Origin: Clostridium sp. CAG:609
GTDB taxonomy: Bacteria; Bacillota_I; Bacilli_A; RF39; UBA660
Reading direction: 5' to 3'
Length of the DNA: 15,300 nt
NCBI GenBank assembly: GCA_000438075.1
Contig: FR903522.1
Span: 1-15,300 of the forward strand
Made by a program: the position numbers and the translations under genes. The notes under the pieces are model-generated. The model saw only the letters and a list, made by a program, of their open reading frames with translations, searched no databases and had not been told where the DNA came from. Of the stretch, positions 6,251 to 14,300 are shown one piece after another; positions within the stretch are counted from its first letter, which is position 1, and every line of letters starts with the position of its first letter.

Positions 6251-6503
6251 CTATTTTTTAAGTGTAAGTCTACGTTTGACTTCTTCGACGAGAATATCTA
6301 ACGAAACTTAAATATTTTGAATACTATAATTTTTAGAATATAATTTGTTAATAATCACAGTTCTTTCATTATCCATACCTATGATTATTATGGTCTTTAA
6401 AATAATTATTTGATTATTTGTAACAATTCAAATTCTTCATTAATTTTAAGAAAATTATAAGCATTTTTCATAAAAAACTAAATTTTTCGTTAAACTGTTT
6501 CAT
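6251..6503 (-). pseudogene. Decayed small gene (~90 codons) with C-terminal helix-turn-helix-like end
   Basis: A start ATG with GGAGG (6515-6511) opens a frame that stops after 11 codons (MKQFNEKFSFL). Reading continues in other frames as MKNAYNFLKINEEFELLQII, then NNYFKDHNNHRYG, then MDNERTVIINKLYSKNYS and, past one in-frame TAA, VSLDILVEEVKRRLTLKK ending at TAG. These pieces follow each other without overlap or large gaps and are protein-like, so they look like one gene broken by about three frameshifts and one nonsense change. The last ~35 residues resemble a helix-turn-helix (KLYSKNYSIQNI...SLDILVEEVKRRL). Family unknown. Assembly errors could mimic this, but several independent lesions in one short gene make real decay likelier. 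The promoter and Shine-Dalgarno remain intact. Confidence 0.6.
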
Positions 6504-6524
6504 AATATTTCCTCCACGTTTTGC

Positions 6525-6553
6525 ATTATAAACGAAAAAAAATAAAAATGCAA
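6525..6553 (-). promoter_or_regulatory. Promoter in front of the decayed gene
   Basis: On the minus strand TTGCAT (6553-6548), 17-nt spacer, TATAAT (6530-6525). The start near 6518 leaves room for GGAGG and the ATG at 6503. The -35 lies inside the first copy of a direct repeat. Confidence 0.6.
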
Positions 6554-6571
6554 GCCCTCCAAAAATGCAAG
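6544..6571. repeat. Direct repeat AAAAATGCAAG x2
   Basis: Exact 11-bp copies at 6544-6554 and 6561-6571, spaced 17 bp start to start. The left copy overlaps the -35 of the decayed gene's promoter, and the right copy lies just upstream of it. A possible remnant operator for the gene's own helix-turn-helix product. Confidence 0.5.
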
Positions 6572-6719
6572 AATTCTGTCACTTTTGTGCACTATAAAGC
6601 ATTTAAATGACAGTTTTTTGCAAAAATGGGGGTAAATTTTTAAAATTTGAAAAATTGTAGTTTACAGAAATACAAAGTTAAATCAACACTATATATAAAA
6701 GTGTCGGTTAAAATGTGCT
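6572..6719. other. Gene-free AT-rich stretch with short inverted repeats
   Basis: No open frame with a ribosome site on either strand. It holds a 6-bp inverted repeat CTGTCA/TGACAG (6576-6581, 6608-6613) around a GTGCAC palindrome, and a small hairpin ACACT/AGTGT (6686-6690, 6700-6704). I see no function beyond possible regulatory DNA between the HerA terminator and the decayed gene. Confidence 0.4.
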
Positions 6720-6741
6720 AAAAAAGACCCAAAATCGGGTC
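6720..6741 (-). terminator. Terminator of the HerA-like gene
   Basis: On the minus strand GACCC, a 6-nt loop and GGGTC (6741-6726) are followed by six U's (6725-6720). It starts 16 nt after the stop codon. The G+C-rich stem makes this a standard intrinsic terminator. Confidence 0.85.
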
Positions 6742-6756
6742 CGTTTTAAACTTAAA

Positions 6757-8631
6757 TTATATAAAATGTTCAATATTACTAGTTGTATTATCTCCAACTT
6801 CAATGTTTAATACTTCTTCATTATTAAAATTATTTACTACACCACTATTCAAATTACTCTTTACTTCTACATTTTCATTTCCATTCATTTTCCAACAACC
6901 AGAAACATCACAGTTACTACTATAAGGCATTGGATTTGGCATTTCCATTTTAACAATCATAGGTATTTTAAAAGCTCCACCAAAACCTACACAAGTACCA
7001 GGTTGTAATACTTTTTGCTTATCAAGAATATCTTGACTAATATTTGGAAGCATTTCTCCGATATACTTAATATCTAATGGGTGTGTCATCTTAAATATAA
7101 GGAAATTATTACATTGAGCAATAACTGTATCACTAATTTCAACAGGTCTTTGACTTATAATAACAAGAATAACCCCATACTTACGACCTTCCTTAGCAAT
7201 TCTATCAAATATATTATAACCAAGTAAGAATGTATCATTATCTTTTTGAATATATCTGTGTGCTTCTTCTAAGAATAAGTGATATGGAATCGATGCTCTT
7301 TTTTCACTGCCCTTAGCTTGTTCAAATATCAATCTTGAAAAAATCTTAACAAAAACTTTAGCATAAATATCATCAATATCTTCTAAGTTTATATTAACAA
7401 TTTGAGCTTTTTTTCCTTTATTATCAAGTAAATTTTTTATAAAATCTTTTACAGGTATATAAGCACCAGTAAAATAATTAGAAAGTTTACTATTAATTAT
7501 ACTATTAAGTCTAACTCTTAGAATTACAGCATCATCATGTAAATTTTGATTATGTTGGAATCCTTCACTAATCAAAGTAAATTCCATAGCTTTAGCATAA
7601 TCTTTCAATGTAAATGATGCAACATCAGGTGCTTTAATACTATCTAAATCATCGTTAATTTTACTTAAAATATAATTTGTAATCAAAACTGATTCACCAA
7701 AATTACCATTTGAATCAATTTCAAAACATTCACTAAATGTTCTTGTATAACCAAGACCAGGTATAACACTATCAAAATTAAACTCTGGTGTATTACATAC
7801 TTCAATAATTGTAAATATTTCATTTTTCTTACTAGATACAGTTTCATTACTAAACAAAACCGCAAGTAAAGCTTTAGCTATCAAATGATTTTTATAATTT
7901 CTAGCTTCTTCACTATCTGTTGCAAATATTTTAGCAAGTTTAATTGTATGTTCAATAATAGGTAACTGAGCATGATTTGAAGCTTGTAATAGTAAAGCCA
8001 TATCATCAAGAGTTAAAAGAGGAACTGGTATTTGCAATAATTCATCTGTAGAATCTTGAGGATTTGTACTAATAAATTTATACGAATAATTTGAATTAAT
8101 TTGATCTAACTTGCCAAATGCATTTTTATATTCACCAAAAGCATCAAATATAAATATATTTGCATTATATTGAACTTGATACTTAGATGAAAATATATTT
8201 TGAACAATTCTTGCAACCCCACAAGATTTACCACTACCACTATTACCAAATATAGCTAAGTGATTAGAAAATAAAGCATTAATACTTGGGTTAATATTAA
8301 ATCCCTTATATATAGCACTTTCGCCTAAAATAAAACTATCTGCATTATAAGTACCAACTAATTCAGTTAATTCTTCGCTATTAATCATTCTAATTTTAGA
8401 AGTTAACAATGGTTTTCTTAATACCCCATTAACATATCTTCCATTAATATATTCACCCAAGAATCTAATTTTAATTACATCACTACCTAACTCTTGAACT
8501 TCTCCAAGTATTCTCTGATTTTCAGCTTCAAAAATAACATTCATATTCATTAAATCAGATGAAGTACTATCTTTTTGTAAGTTTTCTACATGAGCTTCAG
8601 ATTCACCAATATATACTATCTTACCAAACAT
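6757..8631 (-). CDS. HerA-type hexameric ATPase/DNA translocase (DUF87)
   Basis: A cytosolic HerA/FtsK-superfamily ATPase that probably translocates along DNA. Numbering from the GTG at 8640, there is an N-terminal HAS-barrel-like region (about 1-90), Walker A GNSGSGKS at 132-139, the HerA motif IFDAFGEY at 164-171, Walker B LFLEEAH at 455-461 and a sensor/arginine segment ISQRP at 495-499. The C-terminal ~50 residues are Asn/Glu/Val-rich, probably disordered, with a CDVSGC pair. I choose the ATG at 8631 rather than the GTG: AGAAGGA (8648-8642) is 10 nt from the ATG but only 1 nt from the GTG. It is a single-gene unit with its own promoter and terminator. The usual archaeal partner NurA, and the defence partners SIR2 or DUF4297, are absent from the window, so its pathway is unknown. 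Confidence 0.85.
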   Translation of the reverse strand: MFGKIVYIGESEAHVENLQKDSTSSDLMNMNVIFEAENQRILGEVQELGSDVIKIRFLGEYINGRYVNGVLRKPLLTSKIRMINSEELTELVGTYNADSFILGESAIYKGFNINPSINALFSNHLAIFGNSGSGKSCGVARIVQNIFSSKYQVQYNANIFIFDAFGEYKNAFGKLDQINSNYSYKFISTNPQDSTDELLQIPVPLLTLDDMALLLQASNHAQLPIIEHTIKLAKIFATDSEEARNYKNHLIAKALLAVLFSNETVSSKKNEIFTIIEVCNTPEFNFDSVIPGLGYTRTFSECFEIDSNGNFGESVLITNYILSKINDDLDSIKAPDVASFTLKDYAKAMEFTLISEGFQHNQNLHDDAVILRVRLNSIINSKLSNYFTGAYIPVKDFIKNLLDNKGKKAQIVNINLEDIDDIYAKVFVKIFSRLIFEQAKGSEKRASIPYHLFLEEAHRYIQKDNDTFLLGYNIFDRIAKEGRKYGVILVIISQRPVEISDTVIAQCNNFLIFKMTHPLDIKYIGEMLPNISQDILDKQKVLQPGTCVGFGGAFKIPMIVKMEMPNPMPYSSNCDVSGCWKMNGNENVEVKSNLNSGVVNNFNNEEVLNIEVGDNTTSNIEHFI

Positions 8632-8658
8632 TTTTATCACATCCTTCTACTATTTACA

Positions 8659-8667
8659 ATTATACCA
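8659..8667 (-). promoter_or_regulatory. Extended -10 promoter of the HerA-like gene
   Basis: TGGTATAAT on the minus strand, identical to the 6S-like RNA promoter. Its first base touches the end of the U-tract of the upstream gene's terminator, and any -35 would fall in the terminator stem (TTTTAC). The start near 8652 leaves a ~20-nt leader with AGAAGGA. Confidence 0.65.
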
Positions 8668-8697
8668 AAAAAATAAAAAAAGTAAAAGCTATTTTAC
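8667..8697 (-). terminator. Terminator of the gat operon, fused to the HerA promoter
   Basis: GTAAAA/TTTTAC (6 bp, loop of 4) followed on the minus strand by seven U's, an A and seven more U's. The loop contains most of the TAG stop codon (8691-8689) of the last operon gene. Confidence 0.75.
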
Positions 8698-9159
8698 ATC
8701 AAATGTTCTGCTATTTACTTTTACTTCTTTTAACATACCTTTTTCAATAGGTATAAAATATATTAAATATTTATCACTCTTATCAGGTTCCTTATTAACT
8801 TCATAATGAATTGTTATTCCTTCATCTAATACTTCCAAATCAATATTACTTATTAAAACATCTTTATCATAATAAATATAATCAACAATATAATCATTAT
8901 TATTAAAATCATTATTAGTTAATAAAACTACATCACTACTATCATATTCTTCAAGTAATTTAGTATATTCTTCATATGTAGTTAATACACTAGCTTCCTT
9001 CATACTAACATCTTTATCAGTAACGATACCATTAGCAACACTAACTACTTCGTCACTTTTTTTAAAGAATCCTCCAACAACCATACCAAGTACACCAGCA
9101 CCAACAATAACAACCACAACAATCAATGCGATAAATGCATTTTTTAACTTATCATTCAT
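8689..9159 (-). CDS. Small single-pass membrane protein, function unknown
   Basis: 156 residues that I do not assign to a family. A short basic start (MNDKLK) leads into one strong hydrophobic segment at about residues 8-31, rich in Val, Ile and Gly, then an acidic external domain of ~125 residues. That domain contains TYEEYTKLLEEY, an alternating beta-type stretch (DYIVDYIYYDKDVLI) and FIPIEKGML. There is no lipobox Cys. The orientation is probably N-in, with the domain outside. The ATG follows AAGGAAGTGA, which overlaps the end of gatB, and the gap between the genes is 12 nt, so it is the last gene of the operon. Operon membership may reflect shared growth-linked expression rather than a role in tRNA charging. 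Confidence 0.7.
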   Translation of the reverse strand: MNDKLKNAFIALIVVVVIVGAGVLGMVVGGFFKKSDEVVSVANGIVTDKDVSMKEASVLTTYEEYTKLLEEYDSSDVVLLTNNDFNNNDYIVDYIYYDKDVLISNIDLEVLDEGITIHYEVNKEPDKSDKYLIYFIPIEKGMLKEVKVNSRTFDVK

Positions 9160-9171
9160 AAATTCACTTCC

Positions 9172-10605
9172 TTAATTGTCTAACTTATTCTTTAATATTT
9201 CTTTTGTAATTGATGGATTAGCTTTACCTCTTGTTTCCTTCATAACTTGACCAACAAAGTAATCAAAAAGATTAGTTTTACCATTTTTATAAGCTTCAAC
9301 TTGACTACTATTAGCATCTATTATTTTATTAATTATACTATCTAACTCATCTTTATCACTAACTTGAGCATTATCTTTACTTATAAAATGTTTTGGTTCA
9401 CGTTTTTCTTCCAAAGCTTTGTTAAATATTTCTTTAGCTTGTTTAGATGAAATAACACCACTATCTAACTCACTAATTATTTGATTTAACAAAGCAGGTT
9501 TTAGATAGAACTCATCTAAACTAATTAATTCTTTATTTAAATAAGCAATAATATTTACACATAACCAATTTGCTGCCACTTTTTTTTCCATACCTAAATT
9601 AATACATTCTTCAAAATAATCAGCATATTCTTTATTTTTAATAATAATATTTGCATCATATAATGATAAACCATATTCATTTACATATTTTGATTTTCTA
9701 TCCCTAGGTAACATAGTTATGCTTTTTTTTATCTCTTCTAACCATTCTTGGCTTATCTTATACTTAGGTAAATTCGGTTCTACAAAATATTTATAATCTA
9801 TTGCATCAGCTTTACTACGCATTCTAATCGTTGTGCCACTTTCTTCATCAAACCTTCTGGTTTCTTGTTCAACTTCATCGTATCTGCCTTCATCTTTCAA
9901 CTTAGATTGTCTTTCTATCTCATAATTAATTGTTTCGTAAACATTACCAAATGAATTAACATTTTTAACTTCAACCTTTGTACCTAATTCATTACTATCT
10001 TTATCCATAATGGATACATTAACGTCACATCTAATTTGACCTTTTTTAGTATCGGCATCAGACACATCTAAGTATTGATATATTCTTCGCATTTCTTCTA
10101 AGAAAGCAACAGCTTCTTCAGCACTTTCTAAACAAGGTTCAGTTACAAGTTCAAGCAAAGGAACTCCTGCTCTATTATAATTAATTAATGATGCATCAGA
10201 AAAGTGTTCCATACTTGCAGAATCTTCTTCCAAATGAATATCATGTATATAAACCTTTTTTTCTTTGTCTAAAACATCAATAGTAACACAACCATTCACA
10301 CCCACTGGACTATGCATCTGAGTAATTTGATAACCTTTTGGTAAATCTGGATAATAATAATTCTTACGATCAAAATACATATATTCAGGTGTTTTACATC
10401 CAATAGCTTGAGCCATAAGTAAAGCCTTACGAACACATTCTTTATTTACTGTGGGAAGAATTCCTGGAAAAGCCATATCTACTTCATTAACATGAATATT
10501 AGGAATTTCACTATAACTATTCTTAGAACTAGAAAATACTTTAGCATTACTCTTCATCTCACAATGCATTTCTAATCCAATTACTGCTTTATATTTACTA
10601 TTCAT
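9172..10605 (-). CDS. gatB: Asp/Glu-tRNA amidotransferase subunit B
   Basis: The kinase/tRNA-binding subunit of GatCAB. It phosphorylates the misacylated Glu (or Asp) on tRNA and receives ammonia from GatA. The start VIGLEMHCEM, the segments YYYPDLPKGYQITQ and GQIRCDVNVSI, and the stretch ETRRFDEESGTT followed by DYKYFVEPNLP are standard GatB signatures of the cradle domain. The helical and YqeY-like tRNA-recognition tail covers about residues 295-477 and ends PSITKEILKNKL, as in full-length homologues. 477 residues is the normal length. The start lies 8 nt inside gatA, with GAGGGA upstream, so translation is coupled. In FVEPNLP the family more often has FPEPDLP, a minor lineage change. Confidence 0.96.
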   Translation of the reverse strand: MNSKYKAVIGLEMHCEMKSNAKVFSSSKNSYSEIPNIHVNEVDMAFPGILPTVNKECVRKALLMAQAIGCKTPEYMYFDRKNYYYPDLPKGYQITQMHSPVGVNGCVTIDVLDKEKKVYIHDIHLEEDSASMEHFSDASLINYNRAGVPLLELVTEPCLESAEEAVAFLEEMRRIYQYLDVSDADTKKGQIRCDVNVSIMDKDSNELGTKVEVKNVNSFGNVYETINYEIERQSKLKDEGRYDEVEQETRRFDEESGTTIRMRSKADAIDYKYFVEPNLPKYKISQEWLEEIKKSITMLPRDRKSKYVNEYGLSLYDANIIIKNKEYADYFEECINLGMEKKVAANWLCVNIIAYLNKELISLDEFYLKPALLNQIISELDSGVISSKQAKEIFNKALEEKREPKHFISKDNAQVSDKDELDSIINKIIDANSSQVEAYKNGKTNLFDYFVGQVMKETRGKANPSITKEILKNKLDN

Positions 10606-12055
10606 TATAATCCCTCGCTATTACATTTTTATAATCTAACTTTTCTTCAATTGCATATGCTATATTTAATACTTCTTGATCTTTATAACAATCACCAGTT
10701 ATATTAAGACCCACTGGCAAATTGTTTATAAATCCACTTGGTATTGTAATTGATGGAAAACCTCCAAAATTAGCAATTTGTAAGTGATTTTCTAATACAT
10801 TTACATCGTTATCAGTAATTGTATTATTAACTTCACTAATTAATGGAGCAACTCCACTACCTACAGGCATTATACATCCATCATATTCTTTAAATAAACT
10901 TTTAAATTTATCAACAATTAACCTTCTTACTCTACATGCATTTAAATAATATCTTTCTTGATTTTCTTTTTGTAATACATATGAGCCAATAACAAACCTT
11001 CTTTTAATAAGAGGAGAAAATCCTTTAGTTCTATAATCTTTCATCATATCTACTACATTTACACCATTACCTCTAGGTCCAAATATTAATCCAGTTAAGT
11101 TAGACATATTGCTTGTTGCCTCAGCACAAGAAATACACACATAAACACTAGGTATTGCATCAAGTAATGTTTTATCAATATTAACACCTTCAACTTTCAT
11201 ACCCATATTCTTACATACAAGAATAAGTTTATGAAACTCTTCTAAATGTTTCTTTAATTCATCACTAGGATTACTATAATTATTTATATCAACTAACTCA
11301 CTAATATAAAATAACTTCTTACCATCAACTTTATTATTTAAATTTTCATATAATTTAATGTCACTTGAATCCCAAGTAGTCTGATCTTTATCATCTATTC
11401 CTTTCATAGCATCAACTACTATTGCAGCATCCCTAACATTTCTAGTAAATACACCACATGTATCTAAACTAGATGCAAATGCAAATAAACCATATCTTGA
11501 AATCATTCCGTATGTAGGCTTATATCCAACAACACCACAATAAGCAGCAGGTTTACGGATAGAATCTCCTGTATCACTACCAAATGCAAATGGATAAACT
11601 CCAGCAGCAACACTACATGCTGATCCAGCTGATGAACCACCACAAATTCTTTTCTTATCCCAAGGATTTTTAATAACACCAGTATGTGCAGTTGTACCAG
11701 TACCACCCATACCAAATTCATCTAATGCAGTTTTAGCAACCATTACAGCACCACATTTTTTTAAATTTTCTACTGCAGTAGCATCAAAAAATGGTACGTA
11801 ATCTTTCAAAGTATTACTTGAACCAGTTGATAAAACACCTTTCGTAGAATAATTATCTTTAACACCAAAAGGAATACCACAAAGTATGCTATCAGACTTA
11901 CAATCATTCTTTGCATCATCTATAATTGTAACAAAAGCATTACAATTATTTTGTAAATTATGAGCTTCCCTTATTGATTCATTAACTAAATCACTACAAG
12001 TAACACTACCATTATCTAACAATTCATGTAGTTCAACAATACCATTTTTAATCAT
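10598..12055 (-). CDS. gatA: Asp/Glu-tRNA amidotransferase subunit A (amidase)
   Basis: The glutaminase subunit of GatCAB, an amidase-signature enzyme that releases ammonia from glutamine for transfer to GatB. The Ser-cisSer-Lys machinery is visible: Lys in FGVKDNYST near residue 67, the cis-Ser region CGGSSAGSA near 138-146, and the nucleophile Ser in SDTGDSIRKPA near 163. The usual block at the nucleophile is TGGSIRQPA, so there is a Gly-to-Asp change directly before the catalytic Ser and Gln-to-Lys after it. The rest of the fold (CGVVGYKPTYG, GPRGNGV) and length (485) are normal. The ATG overlaps the gatC stop as TAATG, with GGTGGTGGG as ribosome site. Confidence 0.95.
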   Translation of the reverse strand: MIKNGIVELHELLDNGSVTCSDLVNESIREAHNLQNNCNAFVTIIDDAKNDCKSDSILCGIPFGVKDNYSTKGVLSTGSSNTLKDYVPFFDATAVENLKKCGAVMVAKTALDEFGMGGTGTTAHTGVIKNPWDKKRICGGSSAGSACSVAAGVYPFAFGSDTGDSIRKPAAYCGVVGYKPTYGMISRYGLFAFASSLDTCGVFTRNVRDAAIVVDAMKGIDDKDQTTWDSSDIKLYENLNNKVDGKKLFYISELVDINNYSNPSDELKKHLEEFHKLILVCKNMGMKVEGVNIDKTLLDAIPSVYVCISCAEATSNMSNLTGLIFGPRGNGVNVVDMMKDYRTKGFSPLIKRRFVIGSYVLQKENQERYYLNACRVRRLIVDKFKSLFKEYDGCIMPVGSGVAPLISEVNNTITDNDVNVLENHLQIANFGGFPSITIPSGFINNLPVGLNITGDCYKDQEVLNIAYAIEEKLDYKNVIARDYNE

Positions 12056-12351
12056 TATCCCACCACCTTTGGAACACTTACTAAATTATCTTCCACACAA
12101 TCGCAATTAGCTAATAGCTTATCAGTTTCAACTTCAGAGATTTTTTCATCGTCTCTTAATTCATAACAAAAATCATCCAAAGCATAAGTCATTGCATCAA
12201 CATTTTCTATATTGGGAATATTTGCAATTATCTCCATTTGTTTTTCAATTAAACCAAATTCATCTAAAACCATTTTATTTTCATCATCTGTTAAACCAAT
12301 AAGCAACTTATTAGCATAATCATCTACCATTTCTTTTGTAAATTTACTCAA
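12055..12351 (-). CDS. gatC: Asp/Glu-tRNA amidotransferase subunit C
   Basis: The small subunit that wraps around and stabilises the GatA-GatB interface. 98 residues, the normal size. It shows the family pattern: an N-terminal helix (FTKEMVDDYANKLLIGLTDD), a middle helix ending VDAMTYALDD where most homologues have VDPMvh-type sequence, and a C-terminal tail DNLVSVPKVVG resembling the family's F-x-VPKVV ending. The start is TTG at 12351. AGGAGTGA lies 7 nt upstream and overlaps the stop of the preceding kinase gene; there is no ATG in the right place. The non-ATG start may hold its level below the neighbours. Confidence 0.9.
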   Translation of the reverse strand: MSKFTKEMVDDYANKLLIGLTDDENKMVLDEFGLIEKQMEIIANIPNIENVDAMTYALDDFCYELRDDEKISEVETDKLLANCDCVEDNLVSVPKVVG

Positions 12352-12363
12352 AATTTATCACTC

Positions 12364-12900
12364 CTATAATAATTTAATTATTTCATCTAATCTTTTATAA
12401 TACTCTTCCATAGACCCATTATTATAAATAAAATAATCTGCGTAAGCAATAGGTCCAGCCTTTTCTATATTTTCTATTTCAGTTATATCTCTTTTTTTAG
12501 CTTCTTCATTATTAAAAGGTCTTATATCTCTTTTAGAAAGTCTATCATATCTTAAATTTTTATCACAAACTATTGCAATAGTTCTCATATCAAATTCTTC
12601 TTCTAAAATTTTTAATTCACTCCATGAATATAGACCATCCAAAACAACATCGTAATCTTTAGATAATTCTAAGATTCTAGGAAGAAGAACTTTTGCATAA
12701 GCTCCCATTCCAAGTTCTTTTCTTAGTTTTTCTCTCATCATTTTTTCATTCTCTGGAGTAACTTCTAAACCAGCTTCTTTTAATTTTTCCATAGTTACTC
12801 CCCCGAAATATACATTTTTATATCCTAAATCTTCAAAATACTTACTAGCGATAGATTTACCACTACCACACATTCCAACAATTGCAACAATTTTACCCAT
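12364..12900 (-). CDS. P-loop kinase, UPF0200/dephospho-CoA-kinase-like
   Basis: A 178-residue P-loop NTPase of the nucleoside-monophosphate/dephospho-CoA kinase class. Walker A GMCGSGKS sits at residues 9-16. VVLDGLYSWSE near 85-95 is a substrate/Walker-B-type motif, and a lid-like basic segment RLSKRDIRPFNNEEAKKRD lies near 120-139, followed by ADYFIYNNGS. This order resembles the UPF0200 family known mainly from archaea, and also CoaE in general form; the substrate is not certain. The ATG has AGGAGG overlapping the asnS stop, 8 nt away, and its own stop overlaps the gatC ribosome site, so it is inside the asnS-gatCAB operon. A CoA-synthesis or nucleotide role is inferred only from fold. 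Confidence 0.7.
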   Translation of the reverse strand: MGKIVAIVGMCGSGKSIASKYFEDLGYKNVYFGGVTMEKLKEAGLEVTPENEKMMREKLRKELGMGAYAKVLLPRILELSKDYDVVLDGLYSWSELKILEEEFDMRTIAIVCDKNLRYDRLSKRDIRPFNNEEAKKRDITEIENIEKAGPIAYADYFIYNNGSMEEYYKRLDEIIKLL

Positions 12901-12908
12901 AAGTCCTC

Positions 12909-14285
12909 CTAAAATTCACATGAACCTGGTGTTCTTGGATAAGGAATAACATCTCTTATATTTTCCATACCAGTTAAATACAAAATAAGTCTTTCAAATC
13001 CCATTCCAAATCCTGAATGAACACATCCACCATAACGTCTTAAATTTAAATACCAATTAATAGATTCTTTATCTGTACCCATTTCATCCATACGTTTTAT
13101 TAATATATCCAAGTCATCTTCTCTTTGAGAGCCTCCCATTAATTCACCAGCCCCAGGTACTTCTAAATCAACAGCAGCAACAGTCTTACCATCACTATTA
13201 AGTTTCATATAATATGCCTTAATATCTTTTGGCCAGTTTTTAACAAATACTGGAACACTAAAATGATTAGTTAACCATCTTTCATGTTCTTTAGCTATGT
13301 CTTCATCATACTCAGGTTCAAATTCCCATTTTTCTCCGCTATTTTTAAGTAAATCAATTACATCTTTATGATCAATTCTAACAAAATCACTAGTTACCAC
13401 TTTTTCTAGTTTTTCTTTTAATCCTTTTTCAACAAACTTATCAAAGAAATTAATTTCATCTGGACAATTATCAAGCACATACTTAACAATATATTTTAAG
13501 AAATCTTCTTCAATATCCATTAAATCATTTATATCTGCAAAAGCAATTTCAGGTTCAATCATCCAAAACTCATTAGCATGTGTCTTAGTATTTGAGTTTT
13601 CACTTCTAAATGTTGGTCCAAAAGTATAAATTTTACTAAAAGCAAGAGCAAATGTTTCGCCATGAAGTTGTCCAGAACCAGTTATAAATGTTTGTTTATT
13701 AAATAAATCTTTACTAAAGTCAACACTACCATCCTTCATAGGTAAATTATTCATATCAAGTGTTGTAACTTTAAACATTTGGTCAGATCCTTCACAATCT
13801 GCAGTTGTTAAAAGTGGTGTATGAACATAAATATAATTTCTATCTTGAAAATACTTATGTATTGCATACGCAGCTACACTTCTAACTCTAAATACTGCTT
13901 GAAAAGTATTAGCTCTAGGTCTAAGATATGCTATACTTCTCAAAAATTCCATACTATGTTTTTTAGGTTGCAATGGATAATCTTCTGGACAATCTCCAAG
14001 TAAAGTAACACTCTTTGCTTTTAATTCATATTCTTGTCCACTACCTTCAGATTTAACAAAGTCCCCAACAACTTCAATACTACTTCCATTATGTAATTTA
14101 ATAATTTTATCAAAATCACTTAAAGCATTTGTGTAAACTACTTGTAAGTGTTTAAAACTAGTACCATCAGAAAAATCAATAAAACCAAATTCCTTCTGAG
14201 GTCTATGATTTCTAATCCATCCCTTTATTTTAATTTCTTTATCTACGTATTTACTTCCATCACTTAATAATTCTTTTACTGTCAT
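12909..14285 (-). CDS. asnS: Asparaginyl-tRNA synthetase
   Basis: A class IIb synthetase that attaches Asn to tRNA-Asn. The N-terminal OB-fold anticodon-binding domain covers about residues 1-105 (IKGWIRNHRPQKEFGFIDF). The catalytic domain follows with HLRPR-equivalent YLRPRAN, motif 2 FRSENSNTKTHANEFW, and motif 3 GFGMGFERLILYLTGMENIRD ending in PRTPGSCEF. The C-terminal PRTPG and the NEFWMIEPE block separate AsnRS from AspRS and LysRS. 458 residues is full length. It lies 15 nt after the HisRS-like gene and 8 nt before the kinase gene. With GatCAB downstream, the organism has direct Asn-tRNA formation and presumably uses GatCAB for Gln-tRNA(Gln). Confidence 0.96.
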   Translation of the reverse strand: MTVKELLSDGSKYVDKEIKIKGWIRNHRPQKEFGFIDFSDGTSFKHLQVVYTNALSDFDKIIKLHNGSSIEVVGDFVKSEGSGQEYELKAKSVTLLGDCPEDYPLQPKKHSMEFLRSIAYLRPRANTFQAVFRVRSVAAYAIHKYFQDRNYIYVHTPLLTTADCEGSDQMFKVTTLDMNNLPMKDGSVDFSKDLFNKQTFITGSGQLHGETFALAFSKIYTFGPTFRSENSNTKTHANEFWMIEPEIAFADINDLMDIEEDFLKYIVKYVLDNCPDEINFFDKFVEKGLKEKLEKVVTSDFVRIDHKDVIDLLKNSGEKWEFEPEYDEDIAKEHERWLTNHFSVPVFVKNWPKDIKAYYMKLNSDGKTVAAVDLEVPGAGELMGGSQREDDLDILIKRMDEMGTDKESINWYLNLRRYGGCVHSGFGMGFERLILYLTGMENIRDVIPYPRTPGSCEF

Positions 14286-14300
14286 TTTAATTCCTTCTTT

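Noticed and set aside
6544..6613. Start of a CRISPR array.
   Set aside because: Only two 11-bp copies, no regular spacers and no cas genes.
6757..8631. HerA-based antiphage defence system.
   Set aside because: No SIR2, DUF4297, nuclease or other effector gene lies within the window; neighbours are housekeeping or non-coding.
12364..12900. Calling the kinase CoaE outright.
   Set aside because: The P-loop and general fold agree, but the DGLYSW and RDIRPFNNEE segments fit UPF0200 better than CoaE, and the substrate cannot be read.
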